From assembly GCA_002778785.1 (NCBI GenBank), contig PEZS01000010.1:1-64000 (forward strand): DNA of 64,000 bases. Reading direction: 5' to 3'. Of the stretch, positions 53,443 to 60,601 are shown in pieces. The first letter of the stretch is position 1. Every line of letters begins with the position of its first letter. The translations under genes and the position numbers were made by a program. The notes below the pieces were generated by a model. That model saw nothing but the letters and a program-made list of their open reading frames with translations. It was not told the origin of the DNA and made no database searches. The DNA is from Bdellovibrionales bacterium CG10_big_fil_rev_8_21_14_0_10_45_34 (GTDB lineage Bacteria; Bdellovibrionota; Bdellovibrionia; Bdellovibrionales; 1-14-0-10-45-34).

Positions 53443-54234
53443 ATGGATGATTTAATAGTGCTCGCCGTGGGGGCTGGAGTCTTAGGGCTTTTGCTAGGAA
53501 GCTTTGCGAACGTTTTCATTTACCGATGGCCCAAAGGAGAGAGCGTTATCACACCACGGAGTCGCTGTCCGAATTGTAAAATGCAAGTGGCCTGGTACGA
53601 TAATATACCGGTAATTTCTTGGATCATATTGCGCGGCAAATGTCGTGGTTGCACACAAAGGATTTCAATCAGGTATCCCTTGGTTGAGCTGCTAACGGGA
53701 ATTCTCTTCTTTTTTGTCGTGCAGAGGTACGGGGTATCTTGGTTTACTCTAGAAGCACTAGTGCTCGTGTTTGGACTTGTCGTTATTTCTTTCGTCGACT
53801 TAGACACCTTTTTGATTCCTGACATTTTTTCTTTGGGGGGATTGGCGCTAGGGCTTGCCGGAGCAGCTCTTAATCCAGAGAGAGAATTCATGGATGCTTT
53901 TGGGGGCGCTTTAGTCGGCGGCGGCTTTTTGTGGCTTACAGCTTACACGTACTGGCTCGTGAGAAAAGAAGAGGGTATGGGCGGCGGTGATATTAAACTA
54001 CTTGCATGGCTTGGTGCCGTGTTGGGGTGGACAGCTGTACCGTTCATCATATTGGTTTCAAGTGTATTAGGCAGCCTAGTAGGCCTCTCCATCGTTGTAG
54101 CCAACAAAGGCAATATGAAAACCGTAATTCCCTTCGGACCATACATAGCAATTGCCGGAGTTCTATTTCTGCTCGGTGGGGATAAATTGTCTGAATGGTA
54201 TCTGGCGGCCTTCTTTCCGTGGCTGACTGGGTAA
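53443..54234 (+). CDS. pilD: type IV prepilin peptidase / N-methyltransferase
   Basis: This processes and methylates type IV pilin and type II secretion pseudopilins. The N-terminal part has two CxxC pairs (SRCPNCKMQVAWYDNIPVISW and GKCRGCTQRISIRYPLVE). The two catalytic aspartates are in VDLDTFLIPD and MGGGDIKLLAWLGAVLGW. Eight membrane segments; 263 residues is typical. Type IV pili are needed for prey entry in Bdellovibrio, so this may serve that process here, by inference. No pil genes adjoin. Confidence 0.94.
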   Translation: MDDLIVLAVGAGVLGLLLGSFANVFIYRWPKGESVITPRSRCPNCKMQVAWYDNIPVISWIILRGKCRGCTQRISIRYPLVELLTGILFFFVVQRYGVSWFTLEALVLVFGLVVISFVDLDTFLIPDIFSLGGLALGLAGAALNPEREFMDAFGGALVGGGFLWLTAYTYWLVRKEEGMGGGDIKLLAWLGAVLGWTAVPFIILVSSVLGSLVGLSIVVANKGNMKTVIPFGPYIAIAGVLFLLGGDKLSEWYLAAFFPWLTG

Positions 54235-54321
54235 TCGATCACTTATTTCTAATTCAATAGGCACCGAACCACTGGTGAATCTCCCTCGTTTCAATTTCAA
54301 CTGGAGATTTAACCACACTCT

Positions 54322-55338
54322 CTACTTCTTTTTGGCATTCCCTAGCGGATGATGTTTTTCAAGTGTTCTACCTAAATCATCGGTCGTTAGGTGAGTGTAG
54401 CGCTGGGTGGTCGTCAAAGAAGCGTGCCCAAGGAGATCTTGTAGAGTCCTTAAGTCGCCGCCGCTCCCTAGTATATGAGTAGCGTATGAATGTCTAAGAG
54501 CGTGGGGATGTAGCGGGCGAGTTAACTGGCATTCTTTCGCGAGCCATTGAATCCGCCTATAAGCTGACTGCTGAGTCAGCTTATGTTGAAACACCTCAGA
54601 TCCCAGGCTGGTCTCTCTGAGGCTCCTCAAGTATTCGCTTAAGATTCTCGGGGTCCAAACCACTCTTGATTTTTGGCCCTTACCTAAAATTCGCATCTCC
54701 TGACTTCTTATATGGTTCCATTTCAGGCTAAGGGCTTCTGATACCCTTAGGCCCGCTCCGTACATCAGCAAAAACAGCAGTTTAGCCTCTTTCGCGTACT
54801 GAATCTTTTTATTTGGAAGGTTTTTAGGCGGCCAAGAGTCCAGCAGCTTCAAAATTTTAATCGCCTCATCGACGGTCAGTATGCGCGGGATAGGCAAGTT
54901 AACTTTAGGAGCTCTCAGAAGTCTATATGAACTGCCATTATAGAGGGATTGCTCCCTCAGCCAGCTCAGGAACCCCTTAATCACAACAAACTTGCGCTGC
55001 CGAGACGATGGCTCTAGGCGGCCCCAGGCGGGTAGGCATTCCCGGATACGGCCATCCAAATAGAGCGAAAGCGCAGGTATATCGTAGGTGGAGGCCATAT
55101 TCTGACTCTTAGTCGGAGTGTCTTTGGAGCTAACATGGGGGTTTTCTATGTGCTCACGGTGAAGGGTGTAGATATTTCCCATCTCTAAGAAAAACCCCAG
55201 ATCGGAACCGTAAGCGCGGCAACTTTGAGCAGTATTAGTTTTGTTTAAACGCTGTAATATCAAATACTTAACGGCTAAAAATAAAGCCGCTTGTCTAACT
55301 TTGCTTTTGTCGATATCTTTTACACCTTGAGAGCTCAT
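54322..55338 (-). CDS. XerC/XerD-like tyrosine recombinase
   Basis: A 338-residue site-specific recombinase. The catalytic set is intact: Arg in YGAGLRVSEALSLKWNHI, Lys in GKGQKSRVVWTPRI, HxLR in HPHALRHSYATHIL, His in DLLGHASLTTTQRY with the Tyr nucleophile in RYTHL. The N-terminal SAM-like DNA-binding domain spans about 20-130, longer than in E. coli XerD. It could be the chromosome-dimer recombinase or an integrase-like relative. Its gene is divergent from a sigma-54 activator, with a strong inverted repeat between the starts. Confidence 0.88.
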   Translation of the reverse strand: MSSQGVKDIDKSKVRQAALFLAVKYLILQRLNKTNTAQSCRAYGSDLGFFLEMGNIYTLHREHIENPHVSSKDTPTKSQNMASTYDIPALSLYLDGRIRECLPAWGRLEPSSRQRKFVVIKGFLSWLREQSLYNGSSYRLLRAPKVNLPIPRILTVDEAIKILKLLDSWPPKNLPNKKIQYAKEAKLLFLLMYGAGLRVSEALSLKWNHIRSQEMRILGKGQKSRVVWTPRILSEYLRSLRETSLGSEVFQHKLTQQSAYRRIQWLAKECQLTRPLHPHALRHSYATHILGSGGDLRTLQDLLGHASLTTTQRYTHLTTDDLGRTLEKHHPLGNAKKK

Positions 55339-55392
55339 TTACTAATTTCATTTTGCTCTGAAAAAAGAATCTTGCAGAAATTACATCAATAG

Positions 55393-55421
55393 TGATACAT
55401 TGCGTCTAACGCAAAGTATCA
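55393..55421. promoter_or_regulatory. 13-bp inverted repeat between recombinase and sigma-54 activator
   Basis: TGATACATTGCGT (55393-55405) and its partner (55409-55421) match at 12 of 13 positions around a CTA spacer. It lies 25 bases upstream of the activator start and 55 bases upstream of the divergent recombinase start, so it could be an operator for both. It lacks the arms and six-base spacer of a dif site. Confidence 0.55.
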
Positions 55422-55446
55422 AAATGAGCCAAATGAGGTAGAACGT

Positions 55447-56475
55447 ATGGGTGACACAGAAGTAATCTTACCAACTAGCGGACAGACGCAAAGAGCAAAA
55501 TCCGAAGGCGGAGCCGTCCAAATTATTTACCGATCGCCAATCATGGACCAGCTGATGAAGATGGTCGACCGTGTGGCAGCGACACAAGCCACAGTATTGA
55601 TTCTGGGTGAAAGCGGTACGGGTAAAGAATTGGTGGCCAAAGCCATTCATGAGAGAAGTTCTCGCAGAACTAAGCCCTTTGTGGCAATTAACTGCGGTGC
55701 CCTCAGAGAAACTCTCTTAGAGAGTGAGCTTTTTGGTCACGAAAAAGGAGCCTTTACAGGAGCCTACAACCGCAAAATAGGTTTGGCAGAAGTTGCAGAT
55801 GGCGGAACTCTCTTTTTAGATGAGATCGGAGAGCTCTCACCAGGAATGCAGGCAAAACTTCTTAGATTTATTCAAGAAGGTGAAGTGTATCGAGTTGGCG
55901 GTAAAGAGCCGATTCAAGTAGATATTCGCTTGGTAAGTGCAACGAATCGAGATCTAGAAACTGAAGTTCCTAAAGGAAATTTTAGAGAAGATCTCTATTA
56001 CCGTATCAATACCATTTCTGTAAGTGTTCCTCCTTTACGTAGAAGAAAAGAAGATATTCCTGTTCTTGTGCGCCACTTTTTAATGAACAGTCAAAACCGC
56101 CATTTGAATCGTGGTCATGAAGTGAGCGATGAAGCGATGGAAATGATCGTATCTTACGAGTGGCCAGGTAACATTCGCGAACTTCAAAACGTCTGCGAAA
56201 GAATTCAAATTCTTGCCGACGGCCATATGATTATGCCTGGTGATGTTCCAGACAATATCAAAAACCCAGAGCAGAGATGGCTAGATAATGAATACGATCC
56301 TTCAATTTCGCTTTATGAGCTTGAAAGACGTTATATCATCCAAGCCCTCAGGCATTTTCACGGCAACAAAACCCGTGCTGCTCAAGCTTTGGGAGTAACC
56401 ATTAAAACTCTCTATAATAAGCTTCATGAGTATGGGGAGTTTGATAATTATTCTGTCCATACCAAAATCAAATAA
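55447..56475 (+). CDS. sigma-54-dependent activator without sensor domain
   Basis: A 342-residue AAA+ enhancer-binding protein. Walker A is LGESGTGKELVAKAIHE, the sigma-54 contact loop GHEKGAFTGAYNRK, Walker B GGTLFLDEIGELS, and the arginine region NFREDLYYRIN. The C-terminal Fis-type helix-turn-helix is NKTRAAQALGVTIKTLYNKL. There is only a 25-residue N-terminal tail, with no receiver or PAS domain, as in PspF, so its activity must be controlled by a partner protein or by its amount. Confidence 0.95.
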   Translation: MGDTEVILPTSGQTQRAKSEGGAVQIIYRSPIMDQLMKMVDRVAATQATVLILGESGTGKELVAKAIHERSSRRTKPFVAINCGALRETLLESELFGHEKGAFTGAYNRKIGLAEVADGGTLFLDEIGELSPGMQAKLLRFIQEGEVYRVGGKEPIQVDIRLVSATNRDLETEVPKGNFREDLYYRINTISVSVPPLRRRKEDIPVLVRHFLMNSQNRHLNRGHEVSDEAMEMIVSYEWPGNIRELQNVCERIQILADGHMIMPGDVPDNIKNPEQRWLDNEYDPSISLYELERRYIIQALRHFHGNKTRAAQALGVTIKTLYNKLHEYGEFDNYSVHTKIK

Positions 56476-56477
56476 GT

Positions 56478-56674
56478 TATAAACGCCATCTTACGTCGCA
56501 GAAAAGCAATGCTCGATCTCAAGATCGCTGCGACGTGGGATTACCACGCCTCGCTCCTCTCGATCTGCGCTTACTTTTCTGCTCGTAACCTGGCGTTTAT
56601 ATGAGCAGTGCGAGTGCGCTGACCGCCTCGCTCGCACTTTCGAAAACTTTGTAGGAAGTTATTTTTCGAAAGTG
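56478..56674. repeat. two adjoining nested inverted-repeat structures
   Basis: First structure: TATAAACGCCA (56478-56488) with TGGCGTTTATA (56591-56601), TTACG (56491-56495) with CGTAA (56584-56588), and GCAGAAAAG (56498-56506) with CTTTTCTGC (56574-56582), enclosing the smaller stem CGTGG-GATTA-CCACG (56534-56548). Second: CACTTTCGAAAA (56635-56646) with TTTTCGAAAGTG (56663-56674). A third pair, GTGCGAG (56608-56614) with CTCGCAC (56631-56637), overlaps the second, so the two cannot fold together. The region starts two bases after the activator stop codon. Confidence 0.75.
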
Positions 56675-56686
56675 ATACCTGAAAAC

Positions 56687-56716
56687 AAAAAAAGCGAGCT
56701 ACAGCCCGCTTTTTTT
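56687..56716. terminator. bidirectional intrinsic terminator
   Basis: A 13-bp stem with one mismatch (56687-56699 with 56704-56716) around TACA ends in seven A on one side and seven T on the other. It can terminate both the plus-strand activator transcript and the minus-strand histone-like gene, 28 bases from the latter's stop. Confidence 0.85.
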
Positions 56717-56744
56717 ACTTAGACAGACAATTAACGATAAAAGA

Positions 56745-57314
56745 TCAAAACAAGCCGGTGCCGTCGTCTTCTTCCTCTTCGTCTTCAACAGCTAAGTCGT
56801 CGTCATCGAGATCCTCAAAATCATCAGACTCAATATCTGATATGCCTTCGAAAGAACCGTCTTCACTGTTTTCATCGTCTTCGCTATAGGCTTCAAGATT
56901 CTCTTCGTCATCCATTGGGTCAATGACTCCCGCACTCGCCGAAAATGGATTGGAACTCGGTGCGATACTTCCTTTGTTAAGAACAATCTCTTCGATTGAT
57001 GGGACAGTGGGTTTCTGGAATTTGCTTTTAGTGGGCGACTTAGGACTTGCGGCTTTCTTTGTCGCTTTTTTCGTTGTCGCCTTTTTTGTCGCGGTCTTTG
57101 CAGTTGCTTTCTTAGTTGTCTTTTTAGCTACTTTCTTAGTTGCTTTCTTCGAAGTAGTCTTTTTAGTTGCGGTCTTTGCAGTCGCCTTTTTAGTCGCTTT
57201 TTTTGCGGACTTTTTGATGTTCTTCTTGGTCACTTTTTTGGCTGTCGCCTTTTTAGCGGATGTCTTCGCACTCTTTTTAGTCGATTTTTTAGTCGCCTTC
57301 TTCTTTTTTGCCAT
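56745..57314 (-). CDS. histone H1-like lysine-rich protein with acidic tail
   Basis: A 189-residue protein in two opposite halves. Residues 1-98 are degenerate repeats of the KKATKK-A-KKxTKK type, like the C-terminal tails of eukaryotic H1 and of bacterial H1-like proteins that bind DNA. Residues about 133-187 are almost purely acidic (for example DDFEDLDDDDLAVEDEEEE). Such a charge pair could self-interact and control DNA binding. The central part (about 100-130) is neutral. AAGGGG precedes the ATG. The repeats are prone to length change between strains. Confidence 0.85.
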   Translation of the reverse strand: MAKKKKATKKSTKKSAKTSAKKATAKKVTKKNIKKSAKKATKKATAKTATKKTTSKKATKKVAKKTTKKATAKTATKKATTKKATKKAASPKSPTKSKFQKPTVPSIEEIVLNKGSIAPSSNPFSASAGVIDPMDDEENLEAYSEDDENSEDGSFEGISDIESDDFEDLDDDDLAVEDEEEEDDGTGLF

Positions 57315-57482
57315 ATGTTCCCCTTCTCAAAAAACGAGATTTAAATCACTCCTAATAGTTACGGATCTTAAAAGACTATGGCAATTTATTTCCGATAGGC
57401 TAGTGAATATTTGGAGATTCCTCGAGGGGCGTTGCGCTTGGCCTAGCTAAAGGCAGTTTTAATATGCCTTCAGCACTTGTTT

Positions 57483-58274
57483 TTAACGAAGATCGTCGAT
57501 CCAGCGCGCAAGGTCAGCGGGGATTGCGACAGATACGTAGAACCCGCCTGATTGATTAACTGGTGGCGGATTTGCAGTCCCTTTTTTAGGAATGGTAGAA
57601 AAGTATCCCACCGTTCTCGTTTTTTCGGAGTTTCTTAGAGGAAAGGTGAGTTGGAGCGTAGGGTTGAAGAAGGGAGTTGGTATAAAAACTGCGGCAGCAT
57701 CCGAGCCTGCGTACAGGAAAATACTCCAATTGTTTTTGCTTCCCTTAACGGAAAATGCAACCTCAGGCAGCTCACCACCTGGAACTCCAGGAAGTGCATC
57801 CCCATTTGGCAGTTTTTTACTTTCTGCTGGATCGACAGGGCCTAGTACTTTATTAAGGGGAATGTGAACTTCGTATCTCCAGTTGCCAGTCGCATCCCTC
57901 TTAAATGTATAGAAGGCGTCCGACAAACCCGGCACATTGCCTTCGAGCACTTCCATTAGTGGATCGATGCCTGGTAGAGGAACAATGATGACCAAAGACT
58001 TAGTGATCCAATCTAGATCTACGGACATGGCTCCATCAAATGCGGACCCACTAATAGTTGCTTGTAGCTCTGCTTTAGCAGCAGCTCTTTCTTCTTCTAT
58101 GGTGGGGCCGCCACAGTCTGTTATGCAGGGCCCTTCAGGTGTACCTGACCCCGCGTTGGAATGGTTTGTCTGTTGATCTAAGGAGCTTCCAATTTGAAAT
58201 CCTTTACCACACCCCAACAAAGTCAAAGAGGCTAATGACATAACCATTAAGTGATATTTAACCAAGGATTTCAT
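57483..58274 (-). CDS. lipoprotein of unknown function
   Basis: A 263-residue lipoprotein: signal MKSLVKYHLMVMSLASLTLLGC with lipobox LLGC. The mature N-terminus is Ser/Gly-rich with two further cysteines (CITDCGG). The body looks beta-rich (SVDLDWITKSLVIIVPLPG, WRYEVHIPLNKVLGP, WSIFLYAGSDAAAVFIPTP), perhaps one immunoglobulin- or jelly-roll-like domain. No family is recognised. It is upstream of the histone-like gene on the same strand with a 168-base gap. Confidence 0.7.
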   Translation of the reverse strand: MKSLVKYHLMVMSLASLTLLGCGKGFQIGSSLDQQTNHSNAGSGTPEGPCITDCGGPTIEEERAAAKAELQATISGSAFDGAMSVDLDWITKSLVIIVPLPGIDPLMEVLEGNVPGLSDAFYTFKRDATGNWRYEVHIPLNKVLGPVDPAESKKLPNGDALPGVPGGELPEVAFSVKGSKNNWSIFLYAGSDAAAVFIPTPFFNPTLQLTFPLRNSEKTRTVGYFSTIPKKGTANPPPVNQSGGFYVSVAIPADLARWIDDLR

Positions 58275-58805
58275 AGTTCCCCCATGACTCTAGTGAGTGT
58301 AGATAACTCTTCGGGTGAAGAAAACTCAAACTTAAGGCTAACATATTGAAATTATTGAATAAAACTTATACAATTTTTTTGAGTTTAAGAAAGTAAATTA
58401 TTTCGTCAAGCCATCGACATCGAAATGGAAAAAAGTGATCACATAAAATGCGAAAATCGAGGGATAAGGCATCCGTCGCAGATGAACTCATACGAAGTTT
58501 AACTTTTGTGCGAGGTTGAAGTGAAGTTCAAATTTGAAACTTGCAGTGATTTTTAAGTTGGGTTCACCAATGCGCTTATTTGAGACAAAATAAACTGAGA
58601 GAAAAGAAACAAAGCGAAAGGTGACAGAGCGTAGTAAGAGCAAAAAGTCTGTGGCCGCTCCGGGTTTTTCGTCGGTTGCACCCCAACTAGGAGTCTCCGG
58701 CATTTCAACCGGAGACTGGATGCTAACAACGACGGAGGGGGGTGAGGCTATGCTTGAAGTAAATCCCAGGTGTCAGAGCCCCCACCCTTTCTGCGGCCAC
58801 ATCCG
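58275..58805. other. 531-bp spacer between flagellin and lipoprotein genes
   Basis: Both flanking genes are on the minus strand, so this holds the 3' end of fliC and the promoter of the lipoprotein gene. The half near 58330-58560 is AT-rich and contains the palindrome TTCAAATTTGAA (58527-58538). The half near 58600-58800 is more GC-rich and contains the stem at 58692-58717. The open frames on both strands look non-coding. No gene is supported. Confidence 0.5.
58692..58717. repeat. 9-bp perfect hairpin downstream of flagellin
   Basis: AGTCTCCGG (58692-58700) and CCGGAGACT (58709-58717) pair around eight bases, about 90 bases past the fliC stop. No T-tract follows on the minus strand, so it may be an mRNA 3'-end structure and not an intrinsic terminator. 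Confidence 0.5.
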
Positions 58806-59639
58806 TTAGCCGAGAAGCTTTAGTGCGTAACCAGGAGTTTGATTGGCTTGTGCCAAGGTGCTCAAACCGGCCTGTAACAAGATGTTGTTCTTTGCTAGAG
58901 CAGCAGTAGTATCGGCAACGTCTGTATCACGGATTCGGCTATTGGCAGCACTCATATTTTCTTCTGCAATTGTCAAATTTGAAATTGTAGAATTCATTCT
59001 GTTTTGAAGAGCTCCGAGATTGGATCTCATGTCGTTGACTCGGTTGATCGCTTCGTCAAGGTTAGAAAGCGCCGTTTGAGCTCCCTCTTTCTGAGAGTAA
59101 TCGACGTCTGCCAAACCAAGAGCGTCAATTGTGGCGGTATTTTCGCCAGCGTTGAAGCTAATACGATCTTGGAAGTCATCGTTGTTTATGCCAATTTGAA
59201 AGTCATAAGATGGTGAAGATCCATCGAGTAGGCCCGTTTCTCCCCACTTTGTCACTGTGGCAATACGTTGAGCCTCGTTTTTAAGCTGGGCAACCTCTTT
59301 GTTGATGAACCCGCGCTCGCGATCGCTCACTGTATCAGAGGCCGCCTGGATGCCTAGCTCTCTAAGGCGTGTGACGATGTTTGAAATTTCGTTCAAACCA
59401 CCCTCAGCAACTTGAATCAAAGAGATACCGTCATTGGCGTTTCGGTTAGCTTGTCTCGTTGATCTGATTTGTGACTGGATTGTTTCGCTAATCGCGAGTC
59501 CAGCCGCGTCGTCAGCAGATTTGTTGATTCTGCTTCCACTCGATAGTTTAGAGTAACTGTCACTAATCTTCATTTGGCTAGTCGACAAGTTTCTCTGGGC
59601 ATTGATAGATGCCATGTTAGTCGAAATTCTCATTCCCAT
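58806..59639 (-). CDS. fliC: flagellin
   Basis: The filament subunit, 277 residues, consisting essentially of the conserved ends with a very short variable middle. N-terminal D0/D1: MRISTNMASINAQRNLSTSQMK, SYSKLSSGSRINKSADDAAGLAISE; C-terminal: DTDVADTTAALAKNNILLQAGLSTLAQANQTPGYALKLLG. The short D2/D3-less form is common in Bdellovibrio, where several flagellins are sheathed. GGAGG is 6 bases before the ATG. A six-codon reading frame lies just upstream. No other flagellar gene is in the window. Confidence 0.97.
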   Translation of the reverse strand: MGMRISTNMASINAQRNLSTSQMKISDSYSKLSSGSRINKSADDAAGLAISETIQSQIRSTRQANRNANDGISLIQVAEGGLNEISNIVTRLRELGIQAASDTVSDRERGFINKEVAQLKNEAQRIATVTKWGETGLLDGSSPSYDFQIGINNDDFQDRISFNAGENTATIDALGLADVDYSQKEGAQTALSNLDEAINRVNDMRSNLGALQNRMNSTISNLTIAEENMSAANSRIRDTDVADTTAALAKNNILLQAGLSTLAQANQTPGYALKLLG

Positions 59640-59992
59640 TGTTAACCTCCGTTAGTCGTCATTTCACCTCCCGTGAATTCCCCTAATTCCATTTTTCTTG
59701 GGGTGGCATCCGAGCCAAATTGTTTTATTCTCGACACACAATTTTTCGTCAGGTGCGACGGTTTCTTGACGGTATGAACAGCGGCTTTAGACCCTTATCC
59801 AGTCTGGGTTTGCTAGATTTGGCCCTTCCGCCAGTCGAGTGGCAGGTCTCTTGTCCTGCTTTTGTTGACGTAGGTCTGTACGAAGAATAGCTTACGTAAG
59901 CCGAAGGTCCTAAGCTAAAAACTTCCGACTGGTGTCGTTTAGGGGCTGCAGGATAAAGAGCTGTTTCTTGACACTCAAATGAGAGGCTGAAA
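59640..59992. other. 353-bp divergent fliC-ribE control region
   Basis: This holds the flagellin promoter and leader on the minus strand and the rib operon promoter on the plus strand. GCTTACGTAAGC (59890-59901) is a 12-bp palindrome. TTGACG near 59869 is a possible minus-35 for ribE but no clear minus-10 follows at 17 bases. No FMN riboswitch consensus and no convincing sigma-28 or sigma-54 promoter are seen. A 38-codon frame from ATG 59774 is not supported as a gene. Confidence 0.4.
59642..59662 (-). CDS. possible six-codon leader ORF upstream of fliC
   Basis: ATG at 59662 has GGGAGG 4 bases upstream and encodes MTTNGG before TAA, which ends two bases before the fliC ATG. The GGA GGT codons of this mini-ORF are themselves the fliC ribosome site, so its translation would cover and uncover that site. 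The spacing looks deliberate, but such a short frame can arise by chance. Confidence 0.4.
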   Translation of the reverse strand: MTTNGG

Positions 59993-60601
59993 TTGTTTTC
60001 TGGAATCATAGAACGCGTCTCCCAAGTCGTATCTGTTAATCTTGAGAAGACTTCGCACAACTTGATATTAGAGAGGCCTGATGGATTTGATGACATCAAG
60101 GCCGGAGATTCCATTTGCGTAAACGGGGTTTGCCTCACTCTAGAAAATTTTACTTCGAGTGAGCTAGCTTTTACTGTTGGCGCTGAGACTTGCGAAGTGA
60201 CTCGGTGGCCCCAGATACTTTCAAAGGGTTCGCGCTTGAACATAGAAAGATCACTGAAGGTTTCAGATCGAATTCACGGTCACTCGGTGACGGGCCATGT
60301 GGACTGCGCAGGTCTTGTTGTGGGCGTCATACGGACAGCTGATTTTATTAGAATTGAAGTAGCTGTGCCCAAAGAATTTCGGCGTATGGTCTGGTTAAAA
60401 GGGTCGATCGCCATTAATGGGGTGAGCTTAACTGTAAACAAAGCTAATGATGAAACAATTGAAGTGGGTTTAATTCCTGAAACAATTATTCGGACGAACT
60501 TATCGACATTGGTCATGGGAGACCTGGTCAATCTCGAATTCGATACCATGGCAAAATTTTATTTGAGGCAGTATGAGCTTGGAAACGTCAAACCAAACTA
60601 G
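59993..60601 (+). CDS. ribE: riboflavin synthase alpha chain
   Basis: This converts two lumazine molecules to riboflavin. Two homologous lumazine-binding halves are seen: MFSGIIERVSQVVSVN with GDSICVNGVCLTLEN, and HGHSVTGHVDCAGLVVGV with WLKGSIAINGVSLTVNK. The TTG start at 59993 has GAGAGG 6 bases upstream. Length 202 is normal. It overlaps ribBA by 29 bases. Confidence 0.96.
   Translation: MFSGIIERVSQVVSVNLEKTSHNLILERPDGFDDIKAGDSICVNGVCLTLENFTSSELAFTVGAETCEVTRWPQILSKGSRLNIERSLKVSDRIHGHSVTGHVDCAGLVVGVIRTADFIRIEVAVPKEFRRMVWLKGSIAINGVSLTVNKANDETIEVGLIPETIIRTNLSTLVMGDLVNLEFDTMAKFYLRQYELGNVKPN

Noticed and set aside
55393-55421. dif site beside the Xer-like recombinase
   Set aside because: The spacer is three bases and the arms do not resemble the XerC/XerD arms; a regulatory repeat is more likely.
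56923-57450. 175-residue plus-strand ORF rich in Val, Ala and Phe
   Set aside because: It is the antisense reading of the Lys/Ala/Thr repeats of the histone-like gene.
58621-58809. Small plus-strand ORF in the fliC-lipoprotein spacer
   Set aside because: Composition is not protein-like, there is no family resemblance, and it runs into the fliC 3' end.
59660-59740. sigma-28 or sigma-54 flagellin promoter
   Set aside because: TAAA and GCC elements are present, but neither the spacing nor the rest of the consensus fits.
59740-59992. FMN riboswitch ahead of the rib genes
   Set aside because: The conserved FMN aptamer blocks could not be found on the plus strand.
59749-60243. 164-residue minus-strand ORF opposite ribE
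   Set aside because: It is a shadow of ribE, with Ser/Pro/Thr-rich composition typical of antisense frames and no motif.
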